Of a DNA stretch of 64,000 nt, positions 45,509 to 53,734 are shown piece by piece. The position numbers were made by a program, and so were the translations under genes. The first letter of the stretch is position 1. The number at the start of each line of letters is the position of its first letter. Origin of the DNA: Veillonella rogosae JCM 15642 (lineage in GTDB: Bacteria; Bacillota; Negativicutes; Veillonellales; Veillonellaceae); the NCBI RefSeq assembly GCF_002959775.1, contig NZ_PPCX01000006.1, positions 1-64,000 of the forward strand, written 5' to 3'. The notes beneath the pieces were generated by a model. It made no database searches, was not told where the DNA came from, and saw only the letters and a program-made list of their open reading frames with translations.

Positions 45509-46303
45509 ATGAACAACAATGAACGTCTAGTGGATGATAACTCAACTGTATCAATCCAAGATAATGAAAAGAGAAATCCTATGGAGAGCCCAAAAGCTGA
45601 AAAACAAAAGAAAAGTAGTATTACTATTCGTGAACTTACCATTATCGGTTTATTGGCCGGTATTACGATTGCTTTAGGTTTATCTGGCTATGGTATCATC
45701 CCATTGGGACCACTCAATGTCACAACACTACATGTACCAACATTGATTGGTGCCATTGTAGAGGGTCCTAAGGTAGGTGGCTTTGTAGGCTTTATTTTTG
45801 GTTGCTATAGCTTGTGGCAAAATATTACAGCGCCTAATATCTTATCTCCACTATTTATCAATCCCATAATTTCTGTGTTGCCTCGTGTATTGTTCCCAAT
45901 CTTAGCATATTTAGTATATCTAGTATTGTGGAAAGTGCCTCAAGGCCCACGTATTATCGTTACCGCATTTATGGGCACAATCTTCCATACAATCATGGTT
46001 ATGGGCTTAATCTTCTTGCTTTACGCAGATATGTTTGCTCTTAAAATGAACCTTAGCCCAGATCAAGTGTTAGGATCTATTCTTTTCTTATCTGCTACAC
46101 ATGGTATTCCAGAGGCTGTTTTTGCGGCTGTTATCGTTACACCAGTTGCCATGGCATTGCGTAAAGTATTGCGTAAGGATAAGCCTAAGAAAACTAAAGG
46201 TGAAGATGTAACTGTAACAGAAGCTAAAGAACCTGAATTAGCTGGAACTACTGTAGTAGAAACTAAAGAAGCTAACGCCGGAGAAGAAAACTTAACGAAA
46301 TAA
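45509..46303 (+). CDS. ECF-transporter S component, substrate unknown
   Basis: A 264-residue membrane protein. After a hydrophilic N-terminal tail of about 35 residues come six predicted helices (ITIRELTIIGLLAGITIALG, PLGPLNVTTLHVPTLIGAIV, GPKVGGFVGFIFG, ...). A Lys/Glu/Thr-rich C-terminal tail of about 45 residues follows. The ECF-type substrate-binding fold is recognised from the conserved first helices and the LHVPTLIGAIVEGPKVG segment. S components bind a vitamin or metal and need EcfA/A'/T, none of which is encoded here. Start after AAGGAGGA. Both charged tails are unusual. Confidence 0.8.
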   Translation: MNNNERLVDDNSTVSIQDNEKRNPMESPKAEKQKKSSITIRELTIIGLLAGITIALGLSGYGIIPLGPLNVTTLHVPTLIGAIVEGPKVGGFVGFIFGCYSLWQNITAPNILSPLFINPIISVLPRVLFPILAYLVYLVLWKVPQGPRIIVTAFMGTIFHTIMVMGLIFLLYADMFALKMNLSPDQVLGSILFLSATHGIPEAVFAAVIVTPVAMALRKVLRKDKPKKTKGEDVTVTEAKEPELAGTTVVETKEANAGEENLTK

Positions 46304-46307
46304 GTAT

Positions 46308-46337
46308 TTTACAGGCTTTTTATAAATATGATAAAAT
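46308..46337 (+). promoter_or_regulatory. Probable promoter of the SCIFF precursor gene
   Basis: TTTACA (46308-46313), 18-bp spacer, TAAAAT (46332-46337), about 35 bp before the start codon and just after the ECF gene stop. Confidence 0.5.
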
Positions 46338-46371
46338 AAATATCATTCGATAAGTATTGAGGAGGATAACC

Positions 46372-46515
46372 ATGGCTAAACGCATTCGTACTATCAACAC
46401 TGAATCCTTACAAAAAACTGCTAAAACTGGCGGTTGTGGGGAATGTCAAACATCTTGCCAATCCGCTTGCAAAACAAGCTGCACAGTTGGTAACCAAGTT
46501 TGCAAACAAAAATAA
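46372..46515 (+). CDS. scfA: SCIFF (six-cysteine) ranthipeptide precursor
   Basis: A 47-residue precursor peptide. The leader, MAKRIRTINTESLQKTAKTGG, is followed by a Cys-rich core with six cysteines at 22, 25, 29, 33, 37 and 44 (CGECQTSCQSACKTSC...CKQK). This is the 'six cysteines in forty-five residues' family, whose members are cross-linked by thioether bonds between Cys and acceptor residues such as Thr, by a radical SAM enzyme. The maturase gene follows. Strong ribosome site GAGGAGGAT. A terminator between the two genes should give more precursor than enzyme. Biological role of SCIFF is unsettled; signalling has been proposed in clostridia. Confidence 0.93.
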   Translation: MAKRIRTINTESLQKTAKTGGCGECQTSCQSACKTSCTVGNQVCKQK

Positions 46516-46520
46516 TAAAG

Positions 46521-46545
46521 AGGCTCGCTTAGCGGGCCTTTTTTA
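46521..46545 (+). terminator. Terminator/attenuator between SCIFF precursor and maturase
   Basis: AGGCTCGC (46521-46528), TTA loop, GCGGGCCT (46532-46539), then six T residues. Confidence 0.85.
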
Positions 46546-46681
46546 TTTATGTTTATAATACATACCTTGTATGGTATATCTTTATGACTCTTTTCATAAC
46601 CTTTACGTTAGAAATGTGGTACAATTATCTAGAAAGTTCTATATACTAGAACTTTTACCATACATATCAATTGGAGGTACC

Positions 46682-48091
46682 ATGTTAGAATTAAAACCAA
46701 TGATCCATAAGTTTCGGATGAAGGATAACTACTACTGCTTAGATGTAAATAGCGGTATTATTCACGTTATCGACGAACTCATCGATAGAGTTCTTGACAT
46801 ATATGATGGCACCAATCGCGATGCTGTACATGCTGCGTTAGATGCTAAAGAAGATGCAGTAGAACTCGATGAGATTATGGACGAGTTAGATGAGCTCATT
46901 AAAGCAGAACAATTATTTGCTCCAATGAGTACAGAATTTAAACTTGTAGTAGGTGAAAAGCCTATCGTTAAGGCTTTATGTCTTAATATTGCTCATGATT
47001 GTAACTTAGCATGTAAATATTGCTTTGCTAGTCAAGGTGATTACGGCGGTGTAAAACGTGAGTTAATGAGTTTTGATGTAGCAAAACGGGCGGTAGATTT
47101 TCTCATTAAAATGAGTGGTCCTCGTCAACATTGTGAAATAGACTTCTTTGGTGGTGAACCGCTATTGAACTGGGATGTTGTTAAACAAACCGTTGAATAC
47201 ATTGAGTCCATTCAAGAACAGCACAATAAAATCTTTAAGCTTACATTAACTACGAACGGCATGCTTTTAACACAAGATAAAATTGACTATGTAAACGAGC
47301 ATAAGTTGAGTCTTGTATTATCCTTGGACGGTCGTGAATCCGTGCATAATGCAATGCGACCAGTAGCAGGTAGTGGTGCCGAGTCTTATAAATATATTGC
47401 TAAAAACCTTATCAATGCCGTAAAACAACGTCATGGTTTAGAATACTATGTGCGTGGTACATATACGCATAAAAACTTAGACTTTACTAAAGATGTTATG
47501 GCTATGTCTGATCTTGGTTTTGAACATTTGTCCATGGAGCCTGTTGTAGGCGAAGAAGGGGACTATGTTCTTCGTGAAGAAGATTGGCCAGCACTTGAAA
47601 AAGAATATGAAAAATTGGCAGATATCTATTTGGAACGTCAATTAGAAGGTTGGGGTGAGAAGTTTAACTTCTTCCACTTCCGTATGGATTTGTACCGCGG
47701 TCCATGTATGGCAAAACGTCTTCGTGGTTGTGGTGCTGGTCATGAATATATGGCAATTGTTCCAAATGGTGATATTTACCCATGTCATCAATTTGTTGGT
47801 AAAGACGGTTTCGTAATTGGTAATGTGTATGAGGGCTTGCAAAATACAGAAATCCCTAAAGATTTCCGTAACACCCATGTATTCTCAAAACCAACATGTG
47901 CTGAATGTTGGGCTAAATTCTTCTGTTCTGGTGGTTGTCATGCTAACAATATTACATTAGGTGGCGACTTAGAAACACCGTATGAATTTGGTTGTCGTCT
48001 ACAAAAGAAACGTATTGAATGTGCCATCATGATCCAAGCTGAGTTGGAACAAGCGGGTATCGATGGTAGTATTCCTGTCGCTTTAGGTTAA
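46682..48091 (+). CDS. scfB: Radical SAM SCIFF maturase (thioether-forming, SPASM type)
   Basis: A 469-residue enzyme. An N-terminal peptide-recognition-like region (about 1-90, MIHKFRMKDNYYCLDVNSG) is followed by the radical SAM core with the CX3CX2C motif in HDCNLACKYCFAS, which holds the 4Fe-4S cluster. A C-terminal SPASM domain has Cys motifs GPCMAKRLRGCGAGH, IYPCHQF and TCAECWAKFFCSGGC for further clusters. It is expected to forge thioether bridges in the six-Cys peptide encoded just upstream. The ATG at 46682 after TGGAGGTACC is preferred; upstream in-frame sequence overlaps the likely leader. No peptidase or exporter gene is adjacent. Confidence 0.93.
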   Translation: MLELKPMIHKFRMKDNYYCLDVNSGIIHVIDELIDRVLDIYDGTNRDAVHAALDAKEDAVELDEIMDELDELIKAEQLFAPMSTEFKLVVGEKPIVKALCLNIAHDCNLACKYCFASQGDYGGVKRELMSFDVAKRAVDFLIKMSGPRQHCEIDFFGGEPLLNWDVVKQTVEYIESIQEQHNKIFKLTLTTNGMLLTQDKIDYVNEHKLSLVLSLDGRESVHNAMRPVAGSGAESYKYIAKNLINAVKQRHGLEYYVRGTYTHKNLDFTKDVMAMSDLGFEHLSMEPVVGEEGDYVLREEDWPALEKEYEKLADIYLERQLEGWGEKFNFFHFRMDLYRGPCMAKRLRGCGAGHEYMAIVPNGDIYPCHQFVGKDGFVIGNVYEGLQNTEIPKDFRNTHVFSKPTCAECWAKFFCSGGCHANNITLGGDLETPYEFGCRLQKKRIECAIMIQAELEQAGIDGSIPVALG

Positions 48092-48126
48092 TTATCAATT
48101 ATTCTCCGAGTATAGTAGGAGTTCAT

Positions 48127-50409
48127 ATGAAAGAAAATAGTAATCAAACTATAGAACGCTGGGGAATTCGCTATACCGGTATAGTTCAAGGGGTCGGATT
48201 CCGGCCCCTTGTTTCTATGTGTGCCCATTCTCTAGGATTAACTGGTATTGTATATAATGATAGTCACGGTGTATATGTTGAAATACAAGGTCCTCTAGGA
48301 GCATTACAACTATTTTTAGATGCTATTCAAGAAGAGCAACCTCGTTTATGCCGTATCACTAGTCAAACAGTGCAGCCGCTTACTATAAAAGATGAGGAAA
48401 CTACATTTTCCGTTGAACCATCTCCATTAGGAGAAGATGTTAGTACGTTTATCAGTGCAGACACGGCGCCTTGTGAAGATTGCCTTAAAGAGTTACAACA
48501 TGATAAGCGAAGACAGGAATATTCTTTTGTCAATTGCACAAATTGTGGACCACGATATACGATAATCAAATCGTTGCCCTATGACCGGGAACGAACGACG
48601 ATGAACGAGTTTCCCATGTGTGAAGCTTGTCTAGCTGAGTATGAAGATATAGAGGGGCGTCGGTATAGAGCTGAACCAAATGCATGCTCTCATTGTGGTC
48701 CTCGTTATACTTTATACAAGCCAAATCGCACGGCTGTAGATACGGTAAATGTATGGAATACAACGCGTGAATTGATCAATGAAGGTAGCATTATCGCTAT
48801 AAAAGGGGTAGGTGGCTATCATCTTGTATGCGATGCACGAAATGACGCGGTTGTACAACGCTTACGGAAGCGTAAGAATAGGCCTCATAAGCCATTAGCT
48901 ATTATGGTTGGTTCATTAGATACAGCTATAGAGTTAGTTCAAATTAGCGATGTAGAACTAGATGTATTGACGGGGATGGAACGTCCTATTGTGCTATTAG
49001 AAAGAAATCATAATAGCTCTGTCCGTTTAAGTTCTCACGTAGCACCTGATAATCATATGCTAGGCGTAATGTTGCCGTATACACCGATGCACGAGGTCTT
49101 ATTACCCTCTGATGCAGCCTGGGTTATGACTAGTGGTAACAGAAGCGGTGATCCCGTATTATATAACGATGACCAAGCGTTTAATGAGCTAGGTGAGGTA
49201 GCAGATTATTTTCTCGTTCATAATCGTGAAATCTACGCACCTCTTGATGATTCTGTAGTGATGGTTATCAATAATAAACCACGCTTTATTCGTCGCAGTC
49301 GTGGCTACGTACCTGAGCCGATTCATTGTGAAAGTATAGAGGCGACACCGATACTGGCTATGGGCAGTGATTTAAAAAACGCTTTTGCCCTCAATAAAGG
49401 GAATGAAATTTTAATAGGGCCTCATATTGGTGACCTAGAAAATGCATCTACCCATGAAACGCTAGAGTGGACGATTAATCGCTATGAAAATTTATTTTCC
49501 ATAAAGCCTAACAGAATCATTGTAGATAGTCATCCCCAATTTTTCTCCTCTCATTTAGGGGAACATATTGGTGAAAGCTCACAAATACCAGTTGTGACTA
49601 TTCAGCATCATCATGCACATATAGCCTCTGTTATGGCTGAACACAATTTGATAGGCCCTGTACTAGGCATTGCTATGGATGGTACTGGTTATAGTCCCGA
49701 TGGAACCATATGGGGAGGAGAGTTTCTTCTCTGTAAAGGCAATCAATATCAACGATTAGCTCATATTCATGAGGCGCCTTTACCAGGTGGGGAAAAAGCT
49801 GTCTCTGAACCTTGGCGTCAAGCCTTATGGTACATACGTAATTATTATGGAAATGATATTCCTTATGCTTACCAAACATGGATGGAAAATCTTCCGAAAG
49901 GTTGGGAAATTCTAGATAAAGCATTACAGTCTACAATGCCCATGATACAAGCAACTAGTTGTGGTCGTTTATTTGATGCTGTAGGATCTCTCTTAGGGCT
50001 AGGTATGATACATACATATGATGCACAAATTACCATTGCCTTAGAAGCCTTATGCGGCGAAGAAAAAGGTTCTTTACTTGACTATAATTATGATGGGAAA
50101 GTTCTAGACTTTACACCTACTGTACAAGCCATTATGGATGGCGTTGTACAAGGTAAATCGCGTGCTCATCTAGCTGCATCTTTCCATAAAACAATTGCTA
50201 TTGCAGTTTGTGAAACTGCAGCCGATTTAATGGAACGTTATAAAATTAGTGATGCTGCTATATCAGGTGGCGTATTCCAGAACCGTAAATTAGTAGAATT
50301 GATCTATCGTACATGGCATGTAGGCAATTTATATATGAATGAAGCTGTACCAGCTAATGATGGAGGACTTGCTTTAGGCCAATTATGGCTTGGGAGTCAA
50401 ATCCGATAG
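48127..50409 (+). CDS. hypF: Carbamoyltransferase HypF
   Basis: A 760-residue cytoplasmic enzyme that uses carbamoyl phosphate to make the cyanide ligands of [NiFe] hydrogenase. Domains in order: acylphosphatase (RYTGIVQGVGFRPL), two zinc fingers (CEDCLKEL...CTNCGPRYT and CEACLAEY...CSHCGPRYT), YrdC-like (GGYHLVCDARND...), and a Kae1-like carbamoyltransferase (HHHAHIASVMAEHNL, GIAMDGTGYSPDG). Full length. It starts the hyp run 35 bp after the SCIFF maturase, in the same direction. Confidence 0.96.
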   Translation: MKENSNQTIERWGIRYTGIVQGVGFRPLVSMCAHSLGLTGIVYNDSHGVYVEIQGPLGALQLFLDAIQEEQPRLCRITSQTVQPLTIKDEETTFSVEPSPLGEDVSTFISADTAPCEDCLKELQHDKRRQEYSFVNCTNCGPRYTIIKSLPYDRERTTMNEFPMCEACLAEYEDIEGRRYRAEPNACSHCGPRYTLYKPNRTAVDTVNVWNTTRELINEGSIIAIKGVGGYHLVCDARNDAVVQRLRKRKNRPHKPLAIMVGSLDTAIELVQISDVELDVLTGMERPIVLLERNHNSSVRLSSHVAPDNHMLGVMLPYTPMHEVLLPSDAAWVMTSGNRSGDPVLYNDDQAFNELGEVADYFLVHNREIYAPLDDSVVMVINNKPRFIRRSRGYVPEPIHCESIEATPILAMGSDLKNAFALNKGNEILIGPHIGDLENASTHETLEWTINRYENLFSIKPNRIIVDSHPQFFSSHLGEHIGESSQIPVVTIQHHHAHIASVMAEHNLIGPVLGIAMDGTGYSPDGTIWGGEFLLCKGNQYQRLAHIHEAPLPGGEKAVSEPWRQALWYIRNYYGNDIPYAYQTWMENLPKGWEILDKALQSTMPMIQATSCGRLFDAVGSLLGLGMIHTYDAQITIALEALCGEEKGSLLDYNYDGKVLDFTPTVQAIMDGVVQGKSRAHLAASFHKTIAIAVCETAADLMERYKISDAAISGGVFQNRKLVELIYRTWHVGNLYMNEAVPANDGGLALGQLWLGSQIR

Positions 50410-50579
50410 TTAGGCTGAGCTATTTGTAGCGGCTATCACTAAATAATGTTTGCAATTGTGATACAATCATATTAGATATATTTATATATTCTGAGGAAGA
50501 TTTTTTGAAAAACTTCTGATTAAAGTGATTTTTTTACTATATAAACGAGTGTTATTAGAAATAAAGATAAGGAGATCGT

Positions 50580-50831
50580 ATGTGCTTAGCTGTACCAGCC
50601 CGATTAATTGCTGTGAATGATGCTATTGGCACTGTTGAATTGACGGGTGCTACACGGGATTGTAGCTTGCTCCTCGTACCAGAAGCAAAGGTAGGGGACT
50701 GGCTATTAGTTCATGCAGGTTTTGCAGTACAAATTGTTGATGAAGAAGAGGCTCAAAAAACATTAGAGGCCTTTAAGGAGTTAGAAGAACTTGAAGAAGC
50801 TTACTTTGCAGGAAAAGCAGAACACAGCTGA
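50580..50831 (+). CDS. hypC: Hydrogenase assembly chaperone HypC
   Basis: An 83-residue chaperone beginning MCLAVPARLIAV. Its Cys2 is the residue that, after Met removal, carries the Fe(CN)2CO unit between HypD and the hydrogenase large subunit. Acidic C-terminus. Ribosome site AAGGAG. A 170-bp gap separates it from hypF; hypD overlaps it by 41 bp. Confidence 0.94.
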   Translation: MCLAVPARLIAVNDAIGTVELTGATRDCSLLLVPEAKVGDWLLVHAGFAVQIVDEEEAQKTLEAFKELEELEEAYFAGKAEHS

Positions 50832-51909
50832 TACATTGTTAAAACGTATCAATGCACTTCATGAACCCGGCGAAACTGTGCGGCTTATGGAGGTGTGTGG
50901 CACACATACAGTGTCGATTTTTCGAGAAGGTCTTCGTCAACTCTTGCCAAGTGGCATTGAACTTGTTAGTGGACCAGGATGTCCTGTATGTGTAACGGAT
51001 CAAACATATATGGATAAGGCATTAGCCTATGCCGAACGTGAGGATACTATTATTGCTACCTTTGGGGACATGTTAAAGGTTCCTGGTAGTTATAGCAGCC
51101 TCAGTGAAGCTCAAACTAAGGGGGCTCATATCCATGTAATCTATACACCTTTAGAGGTGATAGAATTAAGCAAAAAACATCCAGAAAAGAAAATAGTCTT
51201 TTTAGCTATTGGCTTTGAAACGACTATAGCAGTCATTTGTGCTACTGTGAAAGCTGTTCACGAGGCAGGACTAAAGAATGTTTTCTTCCTCGTATCTCAT
51301 AAATTAGTACCACCTGCTTTGCGGGCTTTACTAGATAGACAAGAAGGCCATATTGACGGCTTTATCTTGCCGGGCCATGTGAGTGTTATTATTGGCGAAG
51401 AACCATATGGTTTCTTACCTGAAGAATATGGTATTCCCTCTTGTATCGCTGGCTTTGACGGCTTAGAAATTCTGTCTGCTATTGCTAATATTTTAGAGCA
51501 ACGAAAAACTGGTAATATTGTTGTGGGTAATACGTACCATTCTGTAGTTATGCAGAAGGGGAATCCTGTGGCTCAAGCTATGATGAAGGAAGTTTACGAC
51601 ATATGTGATGATGCATGGCGTGGTATTGGTATTATTCCAAACTCTGGCTTGGCTTTAAAAGATAAGTATGCCGCTTATGATGCTGAGCGTGCGCTACCCA
51701 TTGAGCTAGAGAAACCATCCCTTGATCCAAAAGGGTGTCAATGTGGACGAGTTTTGCAAGGCCTTATTAAACCAAGTGAATGTCCATTATTTGGTAAAAG
51801 TTGTACTGCGGATCATCCCGTAGGGGCTTGTATGGTCTCTGTAGAAGGTAGTTGTGCTGCTTGGTACAAATATGGATATTCCAGTGGTGGATCGACGTGG
51901 GAGGATTAA
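50791..51909 (+). CDS. hypD: Hydrogenase maturation protein HypD
   Basis: A 372-residue Fe-S protein on which the Fe(CN)2CO group is assembled. Key motifs are LMEVCGTHTVSIF, SGPGCPVCVT, GFETT, and the C-terminal cluster-binding cysteines (GCQCGRVLQG...CPLFGKSC...GACMVS). There is no ATG near the N-terminus. The TTG at 50791, within hypC, has AAGGAG 10 bases upstream and gives the usual family length; a TTG at 50806 is the alternative. The overlap implies coupling with hypC. Confidence 0.93.
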   Translation: MKKLTLQEKQNTADTLLKRINALHEPGETVRLMEVCGTHTVSIFREGLRQLLPSGIELVSGPGCPVCVTDQTYMDKALAYAEREDTIIATFGDMLKVPGSYSSLSEAQTKGAHIHVIYTPLEVIELSKKHPEKKIVFLAIGFETTIAVICATVKAVHEAGLKNVFFLVSHKLVPPALRALLDRQEGHIDGFILPGHVSVIIGEEPYGFLPEEYGIPSCIAGFDGLEILSAIANILEQRKTGNIVVGNTYHSVVMQKGNPVAQAMMKEVYDICDDAWRGIGIIPNSGLALKDKYAAYDAERALPIELEKPSLDPKGCQCGRVLQGLIKPSECPLFGKSCTADHPVGACMVSVEGSCAAWYKYGYSSGGSTWED

Positions 51910-51910
51910 T

Positions 51911-52918
51911 ATGGAACGAGTTCGCTTAGTCCATGGTAATGGCGGTCGATTCAGTCATGAATTGACAGAGCGTTTTATTTTGAAATATTTTACTAATGAT
52001 TTATTGGCCCCTTTACACGATGGGGCTCAATTTCCTGTTACAGCAGGGCGCATGGCATTCTCTACGGACTCATATGTAGTACAACCAGCATTTTTCCCTG
52101 GTGGAAATATTGGTAAACTCGCAGTATGTGGTACCGTTAATGACCTTGCCATGAATGGGGCAGTTCCACAATATTTAAGCTGTGGCCTCATTTTGGAGGA
52201 AGGCCTTGCCTTTGAGGAATTAGATGAAATTCTTCGTACCATGGCAGAGATGGCCAAGGCTGCAAATATACAAATCGTTACTGGTGACACAAAGGTTGTA
52301 AAAAAAGGTGAAGTCGATAAAATCTATATTAATACTGCTGGTATTGGTATGATTCCAGACGGGATAGATATTGGACCGCATCGCGTAAAAGCGGGCATGG
52401 ATATTATCTTATCTGGAGCTATTGGAGATCACTCCATTGCCGTTATGGGACAGCGATTTGGTTTAGATTTATCTGATTCTTTAAAAACAGATTGCGCGCC
52501 TTTAAATAAGATGGTTCATGCGGTGCTTGATAAAGTAGGATCTCAAGTTGCCTTGTTGAGAGATCCTACAAGAGGTGGCTTAGGCACTGTGTTAAAAGAA
52601 ATTGCAGATCAAAGTCAAGTAGGGATTAAGGTTGAAGAAACGGCGATTCCCGTTCACGATGAAGTACAGTCTGTTTGTGATATTCTAGGCTATGACCCAC
52701 TATATTTAGCGAATGAAGGTAAAGTCGTTTTAGTAGTTGAACCAGAGATTACCGACCAAGTTCTTCAAGTTTTACATGGTTTTGAAGAAGGAAAAGAAGC
52801 AGTTCTCATTGGTAAAACCTTAGATAAAAATATTGGTAAAGTAGGATTGCAAACAGCTATTGGCGGTGTTCGTCTAGTCGATTTATTAGGTGAGGATCAA
52901 GTGCCACGTATTTGTTAG
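51911..52918 (+). CDS. hypE: Hydrogenase maturation protein HypE
   Basis: A 335-residue ATP-dependent dehydratase that turns the HypF-donated thiocarbamate on its C-terminal cysteine into thiocyanate. It has the PurM-like fold (GNGGRFSHELTERFI, STDSYVVQP, GDTKVV, RDPTRGGLGTVL) and the diagnostic C-terminal PRIC, where Cys is the carrier. The ATG after GGGAGGATTAAT, directly behind hypD, is chosen; an upstream in-frame ATG lies inside hypD. Last hyp gene here; hypA and hypB are not present in the window. Confidence 0.95.
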   Translation: MERVRLVHGNGGRFSHELTERFILKYFTNDLLAPLHDGAQFPVTAGRMAFSTDSYVVQPAFFPGGNIGKLAVCGTVNDLAMNGAVPQYLSCGLILEEGLAFEELDEILRTMAEMAKAANIQIVTGDTKVVKKGEVDKIYINTAGIGMIPDGIDIGPHRVKAGMDIILSGAIGDHSIAVMGQRFGLDLSDSLKTDCAPLNKMVHAVLDKVGSQVALLRDPTRGGLGTVLKEIADQSQVGIKVEETAIPVHDEVQSVCDILGYDPLYLANEGKVVLVVEPEITDQVLQVLHGFEEGKEAVLIGKTLDKNIGKVGLQTAIGGVRLVDLLGEDQVPRIC

Positions 52919-53010
52919 CTCTATAACTAGAAATAATAATTTAATTAATATATATAATTTCTTTCTTTTTTGTGATATTTGATGCTTTTTAAGTTTAGTT
53001 CTATTAGATA

Positions 53011-53039
53011 TTGACAGTATCGCGCTGTGATGATAGCAT
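53011..53039 (+). promoter_or_regulatory. Possible promoter of the exported-protein gene at 53180
   Basis: TTGACA (53011-53016), 17-bp spacer, TAGCAT (53034-53039). The leader would be about 130 nt. A second, weaker AT-rich candidate lies nearer the gene (around 53130-53155). Confidence 0.4.
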
Positions 53040-53179
53040 TAAATTAAGTTGTATAAAATTCACTACTCGTTCATCGTGTTTTTATACAATATTGGTATCT
53101 TTATGTGTAAGTTCTTATACTTTCACTAGAATCTATGTATAGAATTTGTTAAAATATAAGTATCTATAGGAGGCTTATT

Positions 53180-53626
53180 ATGAAAAAGAAAATTATTACA
53201 GCTGTTCTAGGGATTTGTTTAACTACAACTGCATTTGGTGGCATTTTGACTACTCAAGCTGGCGGCTTAAGCAGTATTCTTGGCGGTGCAGCTAAAATTG
53301 GCGGCATCGGTATTGTTATTAACAAATTCGGTCCTCAAATTGACACTTTCTTAAATAAATTATTGAAACAAAATAACTTAAGCACAGAATATACAACCAA
53401 AGTAGTACCTATTATTAGTATCGGTACAAAAGGTTATATTGGTGCTGCTCAAGTTACTGGTCCTGCATCTAGCATTGAAGAAGTTAAAGCGGTTGCTCAA
53501 GTAGAAGGTAGCTTTAACGGCATGGTTCGTGTTAAAGGTTTAGTTCCTGTTGATAGCACAAACCCAGTTGGTGCATCTCGTGTGCAAGGCGTAGGTGTAT
53601 CTGCGATTATTGATTTGAAAATTTAA
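53180..53626 (+). CDS. Exported protein of unknown function
   Basis: A 148-residue protein with a signal peptide (MKKKIITAVLGICLTTTAFG, cleavage near residue 27). A Gly/Ile-rich stretch follows (SSILGGAAKIGGIGIVINKFG), then a compact beta-rich region. I do not recognise the family. The following genes encode another exported protein and an LptD-like outer-membrane protein, so an envelope role is a fair guess. Ribosome site TAGGAGGC. Confidence 0.75.
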   Translation: MKKKIITAVLGICLTTTAFGGILTTQAGGLSSILGGAAKIGGIGIVINKFGPQIDTFLNKLLKQNNLSTEYTTKVVPIISIGTKGYIGAAQVTGPASSIEEVKAVAQVEGSFNGMVRVKGLVPVDSTNPVGASRVQGVGVSAIIDLKI

Positions 53627-53659
53627 TGGCCACTGAGCATATAAAATAGTAGACTCAGG

Positions 53660-53691
53660 GAATAAGCACGGTCTTAGGCCCGTGCTTATTC
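53660..53691 (+). terminator. Hairpin after the 53180 gene
   Basis: Perfect 12-bp stem GAATAAGCACGG / CCGTGCTTATTC with an 8-base loop. The T-tract is poor (TGTTGT), so termination may be partial. Confidence 0.6.
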
Positions 53692-53734
53692 TGTTGTATA
53701 ACAGTTATACATTAGATACGTTGTGGAGGAATTT

